NCBI RefSeq assembly: GCF_009176705.1
Contig: NZ_AP021846.1
Span: 2,698,001-2,762,000 of the forward strand
DNA length: 64,000 bases
From: Pseudoalteromonas sp. A25
GTDB lineage: Bacteria > Pseudomonadota > Gammaproteobacteria > Enterobacterales > Alteromonadaceae
Reading direction: 5' to 3'
This document shows positions 19,613-28,787 of this stretch, one piece after another. The position numbers and the translations under genes were made by a program. The notes under the pieces were generated by a model. It searched no databases and had not been told where the DNA came from. It saw only the letters and a list, made by a program, of their open reading frames with translations. Every line of letters starts with the position of its first letter. The first letter of the stretch is position 1.

Positions 19613-19630
19613 TGTAAATTATATTTTACA
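19613..19630. promoter_or_regulatory. TyrR/PhhR-type box TGTAAA-N6-TTTACA
   Basis: Perfect match to the strong-box consensus of the TyrR/PhhR family: TGTAAA at 19613-19618, six bases, TTTACA at 19625-19630. It lies immediately after the lyase stop codon and about 200 bases before phhA, a distance that suits activation. Flanking bases extend the symmetry (GTTTTAA...TTAAAAC), so it can also form a transcript hairpin. Confidence 0.7.
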
Positions 19631-20809
19631 TTAAAACACTTTAAACGCGTTTTCTAGGTCTTCTATTATATCTTGCACATCTTCTAAGCCTATCGAAATA
19701 CGAATTAGCCCATCTGAGATCCCTGCCGCTTGGCGCTCTTCTGGTGTGTAAGGTGAGTGCGTCATTGAGGCTGGGTGTTGAATAAGTGTTTCAGGGTCGC
19801 CAAGACTCACAGCCAATGTACAAAGCTCTGTGGCATTAATAAATGCTTCACCGTCTTGCAAGCTCCCTGCGATTTCAAATGCAATAACACCACCTGCACC
19901 TTTCATTTGTTCACCGAGGAACTTATAACCCGGATGAGACTCTAGACCTGGGTAAAATACTTTGCTCACTTTTGGGTGCTGCTCTAAGTATTCAGCTACT
20001 TTTTGGGCACTTTCACAATGACGTGCTATTCGCACGGCTAACGTTTTCAAACCACGATTAATTAACCAAGCATCGTGCGGGCTGATAGTTGCCCCAATGT
20101 CTTTTAAAACGGTTAGTTTGATCAGCTCAATATGCTCTTTAGAACCACATACAACCCCTGCAACAACATCACCATGGCCATTTAAATACTTGGTTGCACT
20201 GTGGATCACAATATCAATGCCAAAATGCTTGGGCTTTTGCAAAAGTGGTGTCATAAAGGTGTTGTCTATCACACTGATTAAACCATGTTGCTTAGCGAAG
20301 TTACCTAGCATGGTGAGATCTAACACCGTCATGTTGGGGTTTATAGGAGTTTCTGCAAATAGCATTTTACTATTGGACTTAAGCGCGGCTTTTAGCTCTG
20401 CTTCGTTTGTCATATCAACAAAGGTTACTTCAATGCCAAACTTAGGCAGCATGTGCGCAAATAATGCAAAGCTGCACCCGTACAGCGCACTCGACGCAAT
20501 AAGGTGATCGCCTTGCTGTAAAAAGCTCAACACAGATGCCGACACAGCCCCCATACCTGTGGCGGTTGCTGCCGCATCTTCCATTTCTTCTAATTGCGCA
20601 AGCTTTTGCTCTAGCTCTCGCGTTGTTGGGTTACCCAAGCGTGTATAAATATAGCCAGCCTCTTCTCCTGCAAAGCGCGCTGCACCTTGTGCTGCATCTT
20701 TAAACGAGAAGGTAGAAGTTTGATATAGAGGGGCCGTCAATGCGCCATGCGGGTCGTTAAAATGTTCTGGGCCGTGAATACACTGAGTGTTGTCATGATA
20801 CTTCTTCAT
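19631..20809 (-). CDS. megL: Methionine gamma-lyase
   Basis: PLP enzyme of the Cys/Met metabolism family, 392 residues, predicted to split methionine into methanethiol, 2-oxobutyrate and ammonia. The PLP Lys is Lys207 in SATKYLNGHGD. Tyr55 in YTRLGNPT contacts the neighbour subunit's phosphate. Cys112 in LYGCSF matches the Cys that marks methionine gamma-lyases, separating it from cystathionine gamma-synthase and beta-lyase. Single gene between a terminator and the ycjF hairpin. The alternative is a broad cystathionine/homocysteine gamma-lyase. Confidence 0.85.
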   Translation of the reverse strand: MKKYHDNTQCIHGPEHFNDPHGALTAPLYQTSTFSFKDAAQGAARFAGEEAGYIYTRLGNPTTRELEQKLAQLEEMEDAAATATGMGAVSASVLSFLQQGDHLIASSALYGCSFALFAHMLPKFGIEVTFVDMTNEAELKAALKSNSKMLFAETPINPNMTVLDLTMLGNFAKQHGLISVIDNTFMTPLLQKPKHFGIDIVIHSATKYLNGHGDVVAGVVCGSKEHIELIKLTVLKDIGATISPHDAWLINRGLKTLAVRIARHCESAQKVAEYLEQHPKVSKVFYPGLESHPGYKFLGEQMKGAGGVIAFEIAGSLQDGEAFINATELCTLAVSLGDPETLIQHPASMTHSPYTPEERQAAGISDGLIRISIGLEDVQDIIEDLENAFKVF

Positions 20810-20875
20810 AAATTAACCTGTTAACTTATTATTCTTGAATTGATTTCTCTAATAAATAAGTCAGCAAGCTAAAAT

Positions 20876-20913
20876 GCACAAGCAAGCCAGACGCTAAGAT
20901 GGCTAGCTTGTGC
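20876..20913 (-). terminator. Hairpin downstream of ycjF
   Basis: Fourteen-base arms (20876-20889 and 20900-20913) with one mismatch and a 10-base loop, followed on the minus strand by ATTTT. A probable terminator for ycjX-ycjF in the 150-base gap before methionine gamma-lyase. Confidence 0.55.
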
Positions 20914-20959
20914 TAATCGCTTATAGATAGGTGTACAAAATTGTTGTCACCTTCTAACG

Positions 20960-22018
20960 TTAATTCTTTTTCTCGCTACCCTCTGCTCGTTTGAGCAGCG
21001 TATTCACCACATGGTTGACTGTTGACTTTAACAAGCTGGGTTTATGCGCTAAGCGCGGTAAGGGTCGGCATAACTCCATCGCTTTATAGCCTAAACGGGC
21101 AGTAAAGACTCCGGCGCTCAGCCCTTGGCCGGCACGAGCTGAAAGCTTGCCTAACAACTCGGCCCCTAAACTGGTCGCCGCCAGATCAGATACCAGCTCT
21201 GTAGCGCCAACAAAAACCATTTGCTTAACGAGTAATTTGTACAATGTAATGCGGCTACGATAACCAAGCTTAATGCCATAGTGCTGTGTGATAGCTTCAA
21301 TTAAATGCACACCACGCCAAAGCACCGCGAGCATATCAACCAATGCTAAAGGGCTCATCGCCACCAGCATGGCACTCGTTGTTGCATGCTGATTGATAAT
21401 TTGTTTGGCTTTTTGATCTTGCGATTGCAACAAACTGGATTCATACAGTTGCAGTACTTCTTTATCGGTATGATGCGCTTGAATGGCAGCCTTGAACTGT
21501 GCTACCTGCTGCTGAGGGTGATGTTTTAGTATAGGCTCAAGCCAACTATGTGCTTCACCAATTTGCGTGCTGTTGAGCAAACGCAGCCCGGCTTGTTGAT
21601 GATGTTGATGGTGCTTCAAGCGTTTCAATGCAACGGCTTCTCGAATGACAAACACCATTGCGCTGGTTATTGCCAAAGCCAGTACCCCCACATAAAGCAA
21701 AGCGAGTAACCAAGACTCGTTCATAGCCTCTATGACGCTATAGACACTCTCAACAACAATAAGTACTAATAAACTGATGATGAATAACTTGCCGAAACTG
21801 AAACGCCTTTTACCACGAGAAAAAACATGTTCCAGCTCAATGTCATTGTGTGCAGACACATCGAGATCAGAGCTGATATTGATGTCATTGACATGGTTTT
21901 GCTCCCCTTCAAAGCGTTTTCCATACGCCTTCTGTGCGTTCTCATCTGCTCGCTCAAGCTCTGATCCATGTTGAGTTTCAATACGCCTACCCGCACGCAG
22001 TGCATCACCTTGCTTCAT
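20960..22018 (-). CDS. ycjF: YcjF-like membrane protein (DUF697 / TIGR01620 type)
   Basis: Partner of YcjX in the Psp regulon of enterobacteria; molecular role unknown. The product is 352 residues: a charged N-terminal segment (about 1-70), two membrane helices (about 75-130), then a soluble helical part carrying the DUF697-like region with KQMVFVGATELVSDLAATSLGAELLGKLSARAG-type sequence. It overlaps ycjX by 4 bases (ATGA), so the two are translated together. Confidence 0.88.
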   Translation of the reverse strand: MKQGDALRAGRRIETQHGSELERADENAQKAYGKRFEGEQNHVNDINISSDLDVSAHNDIELEHVFSRGKRRFSFGKLFIISLLVLIVVESVYSVIEAMNESWLLALLYVGVLALAITSAMVFVIREAVALKRLKHHQHHQQAGLRLLNSTQIGEAHSWLEPILKHHPQQQVAQFKAAIQAHHTDKEVLQLYESSLLQSQDQKAKQIINQHATTSAMLVAMSPLALVDMLAVLWRGVHLIEAITQHYGIKLGYRSRITLYKLLVKQMVFVGATELVSDLAATSLGAELLGKLSARAGQGLSAGVFTARLGYKAMELCRPLPRLAHKPSLLKSTVNHVVNTLLKRAEGSEKKN

Positions 22019-23421
22019 ACTAACTTATCTCCAATTAAAAACTGCAGTGCGTGATCGAGTCGAACATGGTTCAAATTACCTTGGCGCGCTTTTTGTGGAT
22101 AAAAGGACAAAAATTCAAAACCATGATCAGGCCATTGCTGAGCAGACAAACAATGATTGGGCGGCTGAGGGGGCAAATAAGTTGTCCACTGTTGCTCACC
22201 TAGTACTTTGCCATACACACATTCTAGTTGTTCACCTGCGTCGTTAACCAACTTCGCTTGCGTGCTTTGTACAGACGAGATAGCCATCGACTCTACCGAT
22301 ACACCAGCAAAGCGCAAATCGTTGCTTTGTTCACCCAACATATCGTTGAGCAATAGCGCTATATCGGCTTGTTGCGAAGGAGTCACATGGTCGCATTTAT
22401 TAGCAGCAAACAATACTTTATCTATTTTGGGGTAAAACAACCGTTTTAAAAAACCCGACTTACCATAATTAAAAACCTGCATTACATGCGCTAGCGCTTC
22501 TTGCTGCTCTTGCAGTGTATCTGGCCCGTCATTTAGTGCACTGAGCACGTCAACTAACACCAGCTGCCTATCAAACTGACAAAAGTGCTGCTTATAAAAA
22601 GGCATGACTACTTGCTGTTTATAGGCCTCAAACCGCGCTTGTAGTTGCTGATATTGCGTATGCTCAGTTATCTCTTTAAGTGGTTTTACAGGAAAGAACT
22701 GCAGTATCGGCGCACCTGCTAAATCAGATGGTATAAGCATTCTTCCTGGCTGTAGCTGAGCCAGCTTGGTTTCATTTTTTAGAGTAGTCAATAACTGCTG
22801 ATAGCTCTGTGCCAAGTTTTTTAAAGCTTGTTCATCTACTTTTTCGTTGGGGTCAAATGTAGCAAGCAACGATAAAAATGAGTCGCTATAACTTTTGTAG
22901 GCATCGCGCTGTAGCAACTCTAGCGTTGCTTCGCTCCAAGCTTGATAATCTTGAGATAACATGGGTAAGTCAGCTAACCACTCACCAGGATAGTCAATCA
23001 GCTCTAAATATACGGTGCTAGTTGGTGATAAATGTGATCGCAAGCCACTTTCGCAGTTAAATTTCAGTGCCAACGTTAGCGTGTTGATACGCTGTGTTGA
23101 GGCAGGCCATGTGGGTTCATCAGCCAATAAACAGGCACTTGCTGCTTGATAGTCAAAAGTGGGAATGTCTAGGGCTCGCTGCGGTACCTGTTTTGCCGCA
23201 ATTAATCTACCTTCTCTAACTACATCAAAAAAAGGGAGATTTTGCTTGGTTGCTTGACTGGTTAAATGTTTTACAAGGGCGGTAATAAAGGCGGTTTTTC
23301 CACTGCCACTAAAACCTGTGACAGCAAGTTTAATATGTCGGTCTAAACTTCGGTTAAGTGCTTTTTGCGTATTGCTTTTGAGTGTTTCGAGGGCTTTTTG
23401 GGTCACTAATTTGGCTTTCAT
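22015..23421 (-). CDS. ycjX: YcjX family P-loop NTPase (DUF463)
   Basis: Stress-induced GTPase-like protein of unknown target. The 468-residue product has a Walker A motif GFSGSGKT at 36-43, the family's YPGEWL motif, and the NKCD-type base-recognition motif (AANKCD). Downstream of pspC on the same strand, it extends the phage-shock cluster as in E. coli. The gap to pspC (77 bases) contains a small hairpin. Confidence 0.9.
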   Translation of the reverse strand: MKAKLVTQKALETLKSNTQKALNRSLDRHIKLAVTGFSGSGKTAFITALVKHLTSQATKQNLPFFDVVREGRLIAAKQVPQRALDIPTFDYQAASACLLADEPTWPASTQRINTLTLALKFNCESGLRSHLSPTSTVYLELIDYPGEWLADLPMLSQDYQAWSEATLELLQRDAYKSYSDSFLSLLATFDPNEKVDEQALKNLAQSYQQLLTTLKNETKLAQLQPGRMLIPSDLAGAPILQFFPVKPLKEITEHTQYQQLQARFEAYKQQVVMPFYKQHFCQFDRQLVLVDVLSALNDGPDTLQEQQEALAHVMQVFNYGKSGFLKRLFYPKIDKVLFAANKCDHVTPSQQADIALLLNDMLGEQSNDLRFAGVSVESMAISSVQSTQAKLVNDAGEQLECVYGKVLGEQQWTTYLPPQPPNHCLSAQQWPDHGFEFLSFYPQKARQGNLNHVRLDHALQFLIGDKLV

Positions 23422-23456
23422 AAAAACGTAGATTCCCTCTTTCTGATATTAAGCGC

Positions 23457-23476
23457 TGTGGCGTTTATACGCCACA
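23457..23476 (-). other. Hairpin between pspC and ycjX
   Basis: Seven-base arms TGTGGCG/CGCCACA with a 6-base loop and no U-run. A possible processing or attenuation site separating psp from ycjXF expression. Confidence 0.4.
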
Positions 23477-23498
23477 TCTGCTTTAAACTTGAGCATCT

Positions 23499-23900
23499 TT
23501 ATAGCTTATTGATTTCTCTACTAACAGTAAACTCACTTGATGTTACATATGTTTCCATACTCTGAATGCGCGTATCAAGGCGTGTTAATCGCTCTTTTAA
23601 GTCAAATAATGCACGTCTTGGAGGCTCGCCCTTTTGCCATACTTTAAACTTCACTGAAATAGGGTCTTCGTCTGGCTGAGCATTTTTAGTTGTATGCGTT
23701 AACGGTTTGGTATCTAAAATGAACCAACACGCAATGTAAGCAACAACAAACAACGGACCACCTGAAAGCAGTACTGCAGTAATAACTAATATACGTACCA
23801 GCCATAACTCCATATTAAAGTAATCACTTAGACCAGCACATACCCCTGCGATTTTTCCGCGTTTTGGGTCACGATATAGCTCACGCTTGGTATTACTCAT
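23499..23900 (-). CDS. pspC: Phage shock protein C
   Basis: Inner membrane partner of PspB; detects membrane stress and sequesters PspA, freeing PspF. The product is 133 residues. The PspC domain starts LYRDPKRGKIAGVCAGLSDYF and is followed by a membrane helix (about 32-62) and a C-terminal helical tail. Its start overlaps the pspB stop by 4 bases. Confidence 0.95.
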   Translation of the reverse strand: MSNTKRELYRDPKRGKIAGVCAGLSDYFNMELWLVRILVITAVLLSGGPLFVVAYIACWFILDTKPLTHTTKNAQPDEDPISVKFKVWQKGEPPRRALFDLKERLTRLDTRIQSMETYVTSSEFTVSREINKL

Positions 23901-24127
23901 ACTTTACGCCTCCACTCTGGTGCCTCTTGATCAAGCAGAGCTTCTAATGTCTCTACGCGTTCAGCCATTTTTTCTGCTTTGCTCGCAAGCTCAGACAGCT
24001 GACGATGCTCATGCTCACTTAATCCCTGACTTACTTGCTTTTTACTGCGGTAGTGTAAAATGAGCCACAACGGGGCTACTACCAGCATAAAAATAATAAT
24101 CGGGGCTACTAAAACCTCTAAGTCCAT
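23897..24127 (-). CDS. pspB: Phage shock protein B
   Basis: Small inner membrane protein of 76 residues: one N-terminal membrane helix (about 5-26), then a basic stretch and a heptad-type helix (LSELASKAEKMAERVETLEALLD). It forms the PspBC sensor. Encoded between pspA and pspC. Confidence 0.93.
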   Translation of the reverse strand: MDLEVLVAPIIIFMLVVAPLWLILHYRSKKQVSQGLSEHEHRQLSELASKAEKMAERVETLEALLDQEAPEWRRKV

Positions 24128-24160
24128 AATTGCTACTCCAATGGGTGTAATTGGTTGTGG

Positions 24161-24197
24161 GGCATCTACTGAGTGTTAATTGAGTTCAGCAGATGCC
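24161..24197 (-). other. Intercistronic hairpin between pspA and pspB
   Basis: Twelve-base arms (24161-24172 and 24186-24197); on the minus-strand transcript the only irregular pair is G-U. No U-run. Probably sets the excess of PspA over PspB and PspC by partial termination or by protecting the pspA 3' end (inference). Confidence 0.55.
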
Positions 24198-24205
24198 ACA
24201 TAAGT

Positions 24206-24868
24206 TCACTTATTCTTTGCTAGCTTTTTCTTAAGCTCAGCTAACTCGTCGTCAATTTTTTCATTTTTTTGCAGATCCGCAATCTCATCTGCCAATGACT
24301 TTTTACCTAAGTCATACGACTCTATTTGAGATTCTAGACCATCAATCTTGCTTTCATAACGTTCAAAGCGATTAAGTGCGTCTTCAACTTTTGAGCTGTC
24401 TAACGCTTTTTTAACTTCTAAGCGAGATTCAGCTGAACGCTGACGCAGCACAATTGCTTTTTGTCTTGCTTTTGCATCTGCCAGCTTCTCTTGTAAAGTA
24501 GCCACTTCTTGTTGCAGCTTTTCAATGTGTGTTTCAACGTGCTCCAGCTCAGAATTAACGCTTTGTGCTGCCTCTTCTGACTTTTGCCTCTCAATAAGCG
24601 CTGCGCGAGCTAAATCATCACGATCTTTACTTAACGCAAGCTCAGCCTTCTCTTGCCATTGTTGCGTTTGCTCGTTTAACTGCTCAACACGACGTGTCAG
24701 CTCTTTTTTCTCTGCTAAGGTTTTAGCAGAAGTCGAACGCACTTCAACTAATGTATCTTCCATTTCTTGAATGATAAGGCGAACCATTTTTTCAGGATCT
24801 TCCGCTTTATCTAAAATGGCATTGATATTAGAATTAACGATGTCCGCAAAACGTGAGAAAATTCCCAT
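24206..24868 (-). CDS. pspA: Phage shock protein A (PspA/IM30/ESCRT-III family)
   Basis: Peripheral membrane protein that stabilises damaged inner membrane and inhibits PspF in unstressed cells. The 220 residues are almost wholly helical: an N-terminal amphipathic helix (MGIFSRFADIVNSNINAILDKAEDPEKM) then long coiled coils. It follows a sigma-54 type promoter and lies divergent from pspF. Confidence 0.97.
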   Translation of the reverse strand: MGIFSRFADIVNSNINAILDKAEDPEKMVRLIIQEMEDTLVEVRSTSAKTLAEKKELTRRVEQLNEQTQQWQEKAELALSKDRDDLARAALIERQKSEEAAQSVNSELEHVETHIEKLQQEVATLQEKLADAKARQKAIVLRQRSAESRLEVKKALDSSKVEDALNRFERYESKIDGLESQIESYDLGKKSLADEIADLQKNEKIDDELAELKKKLAKNK

Positions 24869-24916
24869 AATCTTTACCTCTTTGGTTTATAAATTTAAAT
24901 TACTTACCAGGTATGT

Positions 24917-24933
24917 ATCAAATTGCTTGCCAA
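24917..24933 (-). promoter_or_regulatory. Sigma-54 promoter of pspABC
   Basis: On the minus strand, TTGGCAAGCAATTTGAT: the GG of the -24 element lies at 24931-24930, and the -12 element is TTGAT with GA instead of GC. The spacing is correct and it sits 49 bases upstream of the pspA ATG. Sigma-54 control is the rule for psp operons. Confidence 0.75.
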
Positions 24934-25017
24934 CTTTTCAAAAGTATAAAATGCAATATTTATCATAGCGTTACATCTATTTAAAAAACGCTTTAGTTAC
25001 GTGCTTTTTTCAAATAC

Positions 25018-25049
25018 ACTAACAGTTAGTAAAAATAACTAAGAGTTAG
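25018..25049. promoter_or_regulatory. Two tandem palindromic sites, candidate PspF enhancer
   Basis: ACTAACAGTTAGT (25018-25030) and AACTAAGAGTTAG (25037-25049) are related dyads about 90-130 bases upstream of the pspA -24 element and within 40 bases of the pspF start. This matches an upstream activating sequence through which PspF drives pspA and represses itself. Confidence 0.55.
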
Positions 25050-25054
25050 GCAAT

Positions 25055-26146
25055 ATGAGCCAATTTCGCCAACAGGATAATCTACTCGGTCAATCAGACA
25101 GCTTTTTAGCTGTGTTAGATCAGGTCTCACAACTGGCACCGTTAGAAAAACCCGTACTCATTATTGGTGAACGCGGTACCGGTAAAGAGCTTATTGCGGC
25201 ACGCCTACATTATTTGTCAGAGCGTTGGGAACAAAACTATATTAAGCTAAATTGCGCTGCACTCAACGAAAACTTGTTAGAAAGTGAATTATTTGGCCAT
25301 GAAAGCGGCGCTTTTACTGGAGCGAGTAAACGTCATGAGGGCCGTTTTGAGCGAGCTAATGGCGGCACGCTATTTTTAGATGAACTTGCCAATACCTCCG
25401 CCATGGTGCAAGAGAAGCTTTTGCGTGTTATCGAATATGGTGAATTTGAGCGTGTTGGTGGTAAAAGCACAGTTAAAGTTGATACCCGTCTAGTATGTGC
25501 AACTAATGAAGATTTACCCACACTTGCCGATAACGGTGAGTTTAGGCATGACTTACTCGATAGATTAGCATTCGACGTTATTACCCTGCCGCCCCTTAGA
25601 GCCCGCCAAGAAGACATTTTGTTGCTCGCCGAGCAGTTTGCCATCAACATGGCCCGCGATTTAAATTGGTCATTGTTCAGTGGTTTTACACGCAAAGCCA
25701 CTGATAAACTATTGGAGTATGATTGGCCGGGTAATATCCGAGAGCTAAAAAATGTTATCGAGCGAAGCCTATATCGTCATGGTAGTGAAAGCTTGCCAGT
25801 GCACAACATCGTTTTAGACCCTTTTGAAAGCCCTCACAGACCCACGCAACGTGTAAAGGCTAAATCCGCTAATACAGTAACACCAACAACAGCTGTGATT
25901 GCACAAAGCAGTGAACAAAAAGCAACCAAAAATGAAGCATCAGCACCCCAAGAAAGTATCGCGTTTCCTTGCGATCTGAAATCGCTGTCTAATGAATACG
26001 AGATTAATTTAATCCAAAGTGCTTTAAAAGAGAGCCAGTTTAACCAAAAGAAAACTGCACAAATGCTCGGTTTGACGTATCATCAGCTGCGTGGATATTT
26101 GAAAAAATACAATCTGTTAGACTCAGGTCAAAAACAAGAGGCATAG
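25055..26146 (+). CDS. pspF: Sigma-54 activator PspF
   Basis: AAA+ enhancer-binding activator of the psp operon, without a receiver domain, so controlled by PspA binding. The 363 residues have Walker A GERGTGKE (38-45), the sigma-54 contact motif GAFTGA (85-90), Walker B GGTLFLDEL, and a C-terminal Fis-type helix-turn-helix (KKTAQMLGLTYHQLRGYLKKY). An extended linker of about 60 residues joins the AAA+ and HTH parts. It runs straight into sapA with a 2-base gap. Confidence 0.96.
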   Translation: MSQFRQQDNLLGQSDSFLAVLDQVSQLAPLEKPVLIIGERGTGKELIAARLHYLSERWEQNYIKLNCAALNENLLESELFGHESGAFTGASKRHEGRFERANGGTLFLDELANTSAMVQEKLLRVIEYGEFERVGGKSTVKVDTRLVCATNEDLPTLADNGEFRHDLLDRLAFDVITLPPLRARQEDILLLAEQFAINMARDLNWSLFSGFTRKATDKLLEYDWPGNIRELKNVIERSLYRHGSESLPVHNIVLDPFESPHRPTQRVKAKSANTVTPTTAVIAQSSEQKATKNEASAPQESIAFPCDLKSLSNEYEINLIQSALKESQFNQKKTAQMLGLTYHQLRGYLKKYNLLDSGQKQEA

Positions 26147-26148
26147 AT

Positions 26149-27753
26149 GTGCGTAATTTGCTACTAGGTGCGTTGTGTACGTACTTACTGGGCTGTATTG
26201 ATGCAAGCCAACAAACCATTAGAAAAACGCAAGGACTAGTTTATTGCGCCGAGGCTAACCCTGTGTCATTCAACCCGCAAGTTACCACAACAGGCTCAAC
26301 CATCGACATTATAGCTAGCCAACTATACGACACATTGCTGAGTATTGACCCAGAAACTGCCGAGTTTAAGCCTGAACTTGCTACCAGCTGGCAAGTTGCA
26401 GATAACGGTAAAACGGTGACCTTTCACCTACGTAAAGACGTACAATTTCATCACACAGACTATTTCTCACCAACTCGTACACTCAATGCCGATGATGTGG
26501 TGTTTTCATTTGGTCGACTATTTGACGTTTATAACCCATATCACTTTGTAGGTGATGCCAATTATCCTTACTTTCAGAGTGTTGGCTTAGATCAGCTAAT
26601 AAGACAAGTGGTTAAAGTTGACGATTATACGGTACGTTTTGAACTCTTTAATTCAGAGAGCAGCTTCTTATCAAACTTAGCTACTGACTTTGCGGTTATT
26701 TTATCCAAAGAATATGCTGATAATCTGGCAGAGGCTGAGCAAAAAGACCGATTCGATAATTATCCGATTGGTACCGGCCCCTTCAAATATAAACATTATT
26801 TGCGCGATAACCTCATTCGCTATCATCGCAATGAGCACTATTGGAAACATGCAGTGCCGATGCAACAGTTGGTTTTTGATATAACAACCAACGGTACTAG
26901 CCGCATTGCAAAGATGCTGACTAAAGAATGTGATATCACAGCTCACCCAAGTGCCACTCAATTAAGTGTGCTCAATGATCGCGAAGATATCCATGTTGAA
27001 AAAGCCCCTAACTTAAACATTGGGTATTGGGCTTTTAATACCGAAAAGCCACCGTTTGACAACTTGCTGGTACGCAAAGCACTGGCCCACTCCGTTGACT
27101 TTGAAAAAATCATGCAGGCGGTGTTTTATGGTAATGGGCTACTAGCCCGCTCACATTTACCCCCCTCATCGTGGGCGTTTGAGCCACAAAGTGACATGCC
27201 AACGTACAACCCCGAGTATGCAAGGCAACTTCTGAGCGAAGCCGGGTTCGAAGAGGGCTTTAGTATGACTCTTTGGGCCATGCCTGTATCGCGTATTTAT
27301 AACCCGAACGCTCGCAAAATGGCCGAGCTCATTCAAAGTGACCTAAAACAAATCGGGATCACCGCACGTATTGTTGAATATGAGTGGAATACTTTTTTAG
27401 AACGTGTGGGTAATCATGAACATGACAGCGTATTGCTTGGCTGGGCAGCAGATACACCCGATCCAGATAACTTTTTTAGCCCGCTACTAAGCTGTACAGC
27501 TACATTTAGTGGTAAAAACCCCGCCAACTGGTGCAACCCTGAATTTGATCTATTGCTAACACAAGCGCTTGATGTGACGGATGTGGAACAACGCAAAGTA
27601 TACTATCGACAAGCTCAGCAAATGATTATTGAGCAGCTCCCACTTGTGCCTATTGCGCATGGGATGCGTTTTCAAGCGACCAGCAGTGATCTTAAAGACA
27701 TTTCGCTACGTCCTTTTGGTGGCATCTCTTTAGGCAGAGCGAGGCGAGACTAA
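26149..27753 (+). CDS. sapA: Peptide-binding lipoprotein SapA
   Basis: Family 5 solute-binding protein of the SapABCDF ABC transporter, 534 residues. The N-terminus is a lipoprotein signal with lipobox LLGC (Cys16), so it should be anchored rather than free in the periplasm. NPQVTTTGSTIDIIASQLYD and the LATSWQVADNGKTVTFHLRKDV stretch are typical of the family. The start is GTG at 26149 after the pspF stop. The true ligand (peptide, putrescine or other) cannot be told from sequence. Confidence 0.9.
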   Translation: MRNLLLGALCTYLLGCIDASQQTIRKTQGLVYCAEANPVSFNPQVTTTGSTIDIIASQLYDTLLSIDPETAEFKPELATSWQVADNGKTVTFHLRKDVQFHHTDYFSPTRTLNADDVVFSFGRLFDVYNPYHFVGDANYPYFQSVGLDQLIRQVVKVDDYTVRFELFNSESSFLSNLATDFAVILSKEYADNLAEAEQKDRFDNYPIGTGPFKYKHYLRDNLIRYHRNEHYWKHAVPMQQLVFDITTNGTSRIAKMLTKECDITAHPSATQLSVLNDREDIHVEKAPNLNIGYWAFNTEKPPFDNLLVRKALAHSVDFEKIMQAVFYGNGLLARSHLPPSSWAFEPQSDMPTYNPEYARQLLSEAGFEEGFSMTLWAMPVSRIYNPNARKMAELIQSDLKQIGITARIVEYEWNTFLERVGNHEHDSVLLGWAADTPDPDNFFSPLLSCTATFSGKNPANWCNPEFDLLLTQALDVTDVEQRKVYYRQAQQMIIEQLPLVPIAHGMRFQATSSDLKDISLRPFGGISLGRARRD

Positions 27754-28787
27754 TGCTGTTTGAATATCTATTAAGGCGCTTCAGTTTATTGTTATTTATG
27801 GTCTTTACTTTGACCGTATTTACCTTTTCACTCAGTTATATGTTTCCGGGCGAACTGCTTAGTAATGTCACAGGACAAGTGAACCCAACGTACGATCAAA
27901 CTCAGGCATTAACACAAAAATACCACTTAAATGACAGTATATTGATTCAGTACCTGGCATTTTTAGAGCGAATTCTGCATGGCGATTGGGGATTGTCTTT
28001 ATCCTCTGGCCAACCCGTTTTTGAACATGTGGTTAAGTTGTTCCCCGCTACATTAGAGCTGTGTATTTATGCCTTAGGCGTGGCAATTTTATTTGGTATT
28101 CCAGGCGGCATCATCGCCTCGGCTTATCACAAGCGCTGGCCCGAAAAAATTATTAACTCTTTAAGCTTACTGGGTTTTTCTGTGCCTATTTTTTGGCTTG
28201 CCTTATTACTGATCATGGTTTTTTGTTTAGGGTTGGGTCTGTTTCCTATGTCTGGGCGTATTGGCTTATTGTATGAAGTTGAGCCAATCACCCATTTTAT
28301 CTTGATTGACATTGTTCTTCAGGGTTTCCCTTATGAGGGGCTAGCTTTTGTTGATGCATTGCACCATATGGCACTGCCAACGGTCGTATTGGCGATGTAC
28401 CCAACCACAGTCTTGATCCGCTTTACCCGAGATTCTATGCTCGACGTATTAGAGCAAAATTATATTAAAACCGCGCGAGCTAAAGGTTTAAACCGCCGCC
28501 AATTAATCATGCATCATGCGCTAAGAAATGCGCTTTTGCCCGTTATCAAACAAATTGGTTTGCAATTTAGTACATTGATCACCTTGGCGATGATCACCGA
28601 AATTATCTTCTCATGGCCTGGCGTAGGTCGTTGGTTGATAGATAGTATTTATCAACGAGATTACCCTGCGATTCAAGGTGGGTTACTTGCGGTGTCTATG
28701 TTTGTTATTTTAGCGAATATGCTGGCTGAATTTAGTCATACATTGTTCGATCCACTATCGAGAAATCAAGCTCATGGCAAAGTTTAA
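27753..28787 (+). CDS. sapB: ABC transporter permease SapB
   Basis: DppB-type inner membrane permease of 344 residues with six membrane helices. The EAA-like loop (TARAKGLNRRQLIMHHALRNALLPV) contacts the ATPases. The start overlaps the sapA stop by one base (TAATG). Confidence 0.94.
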   Translation: MLFEYLLRRFSLLLFMVFTLTVFTFSLSYMFPGELLSNVTGQVNPTYDQTQALTQKYHLNDSILIQYLAFLERILHGDWGLSLSSGQPVFEHVVKLFPATLELCIYALGVAILFGIPGGIIASAYHKRWPEKIINSLSLLGFSVPIFWLALLLIMVFCLGLGLFPMSGRIGLLYEVEPITHFILIDIVLQGFPYEGLAFVDALHHMALPTVVLAMYPTTVLIRFTRDSMLDVLEQNYIKTARAKGLNRRQLIMHHALRNALLPVIKQIGLQFSTLITLAMITEIIFSWPGVGRWLIDSIYQRDYPAIQGGLLAVSMFVILANMLAEFSHTLFDPLSRNQAHGKV

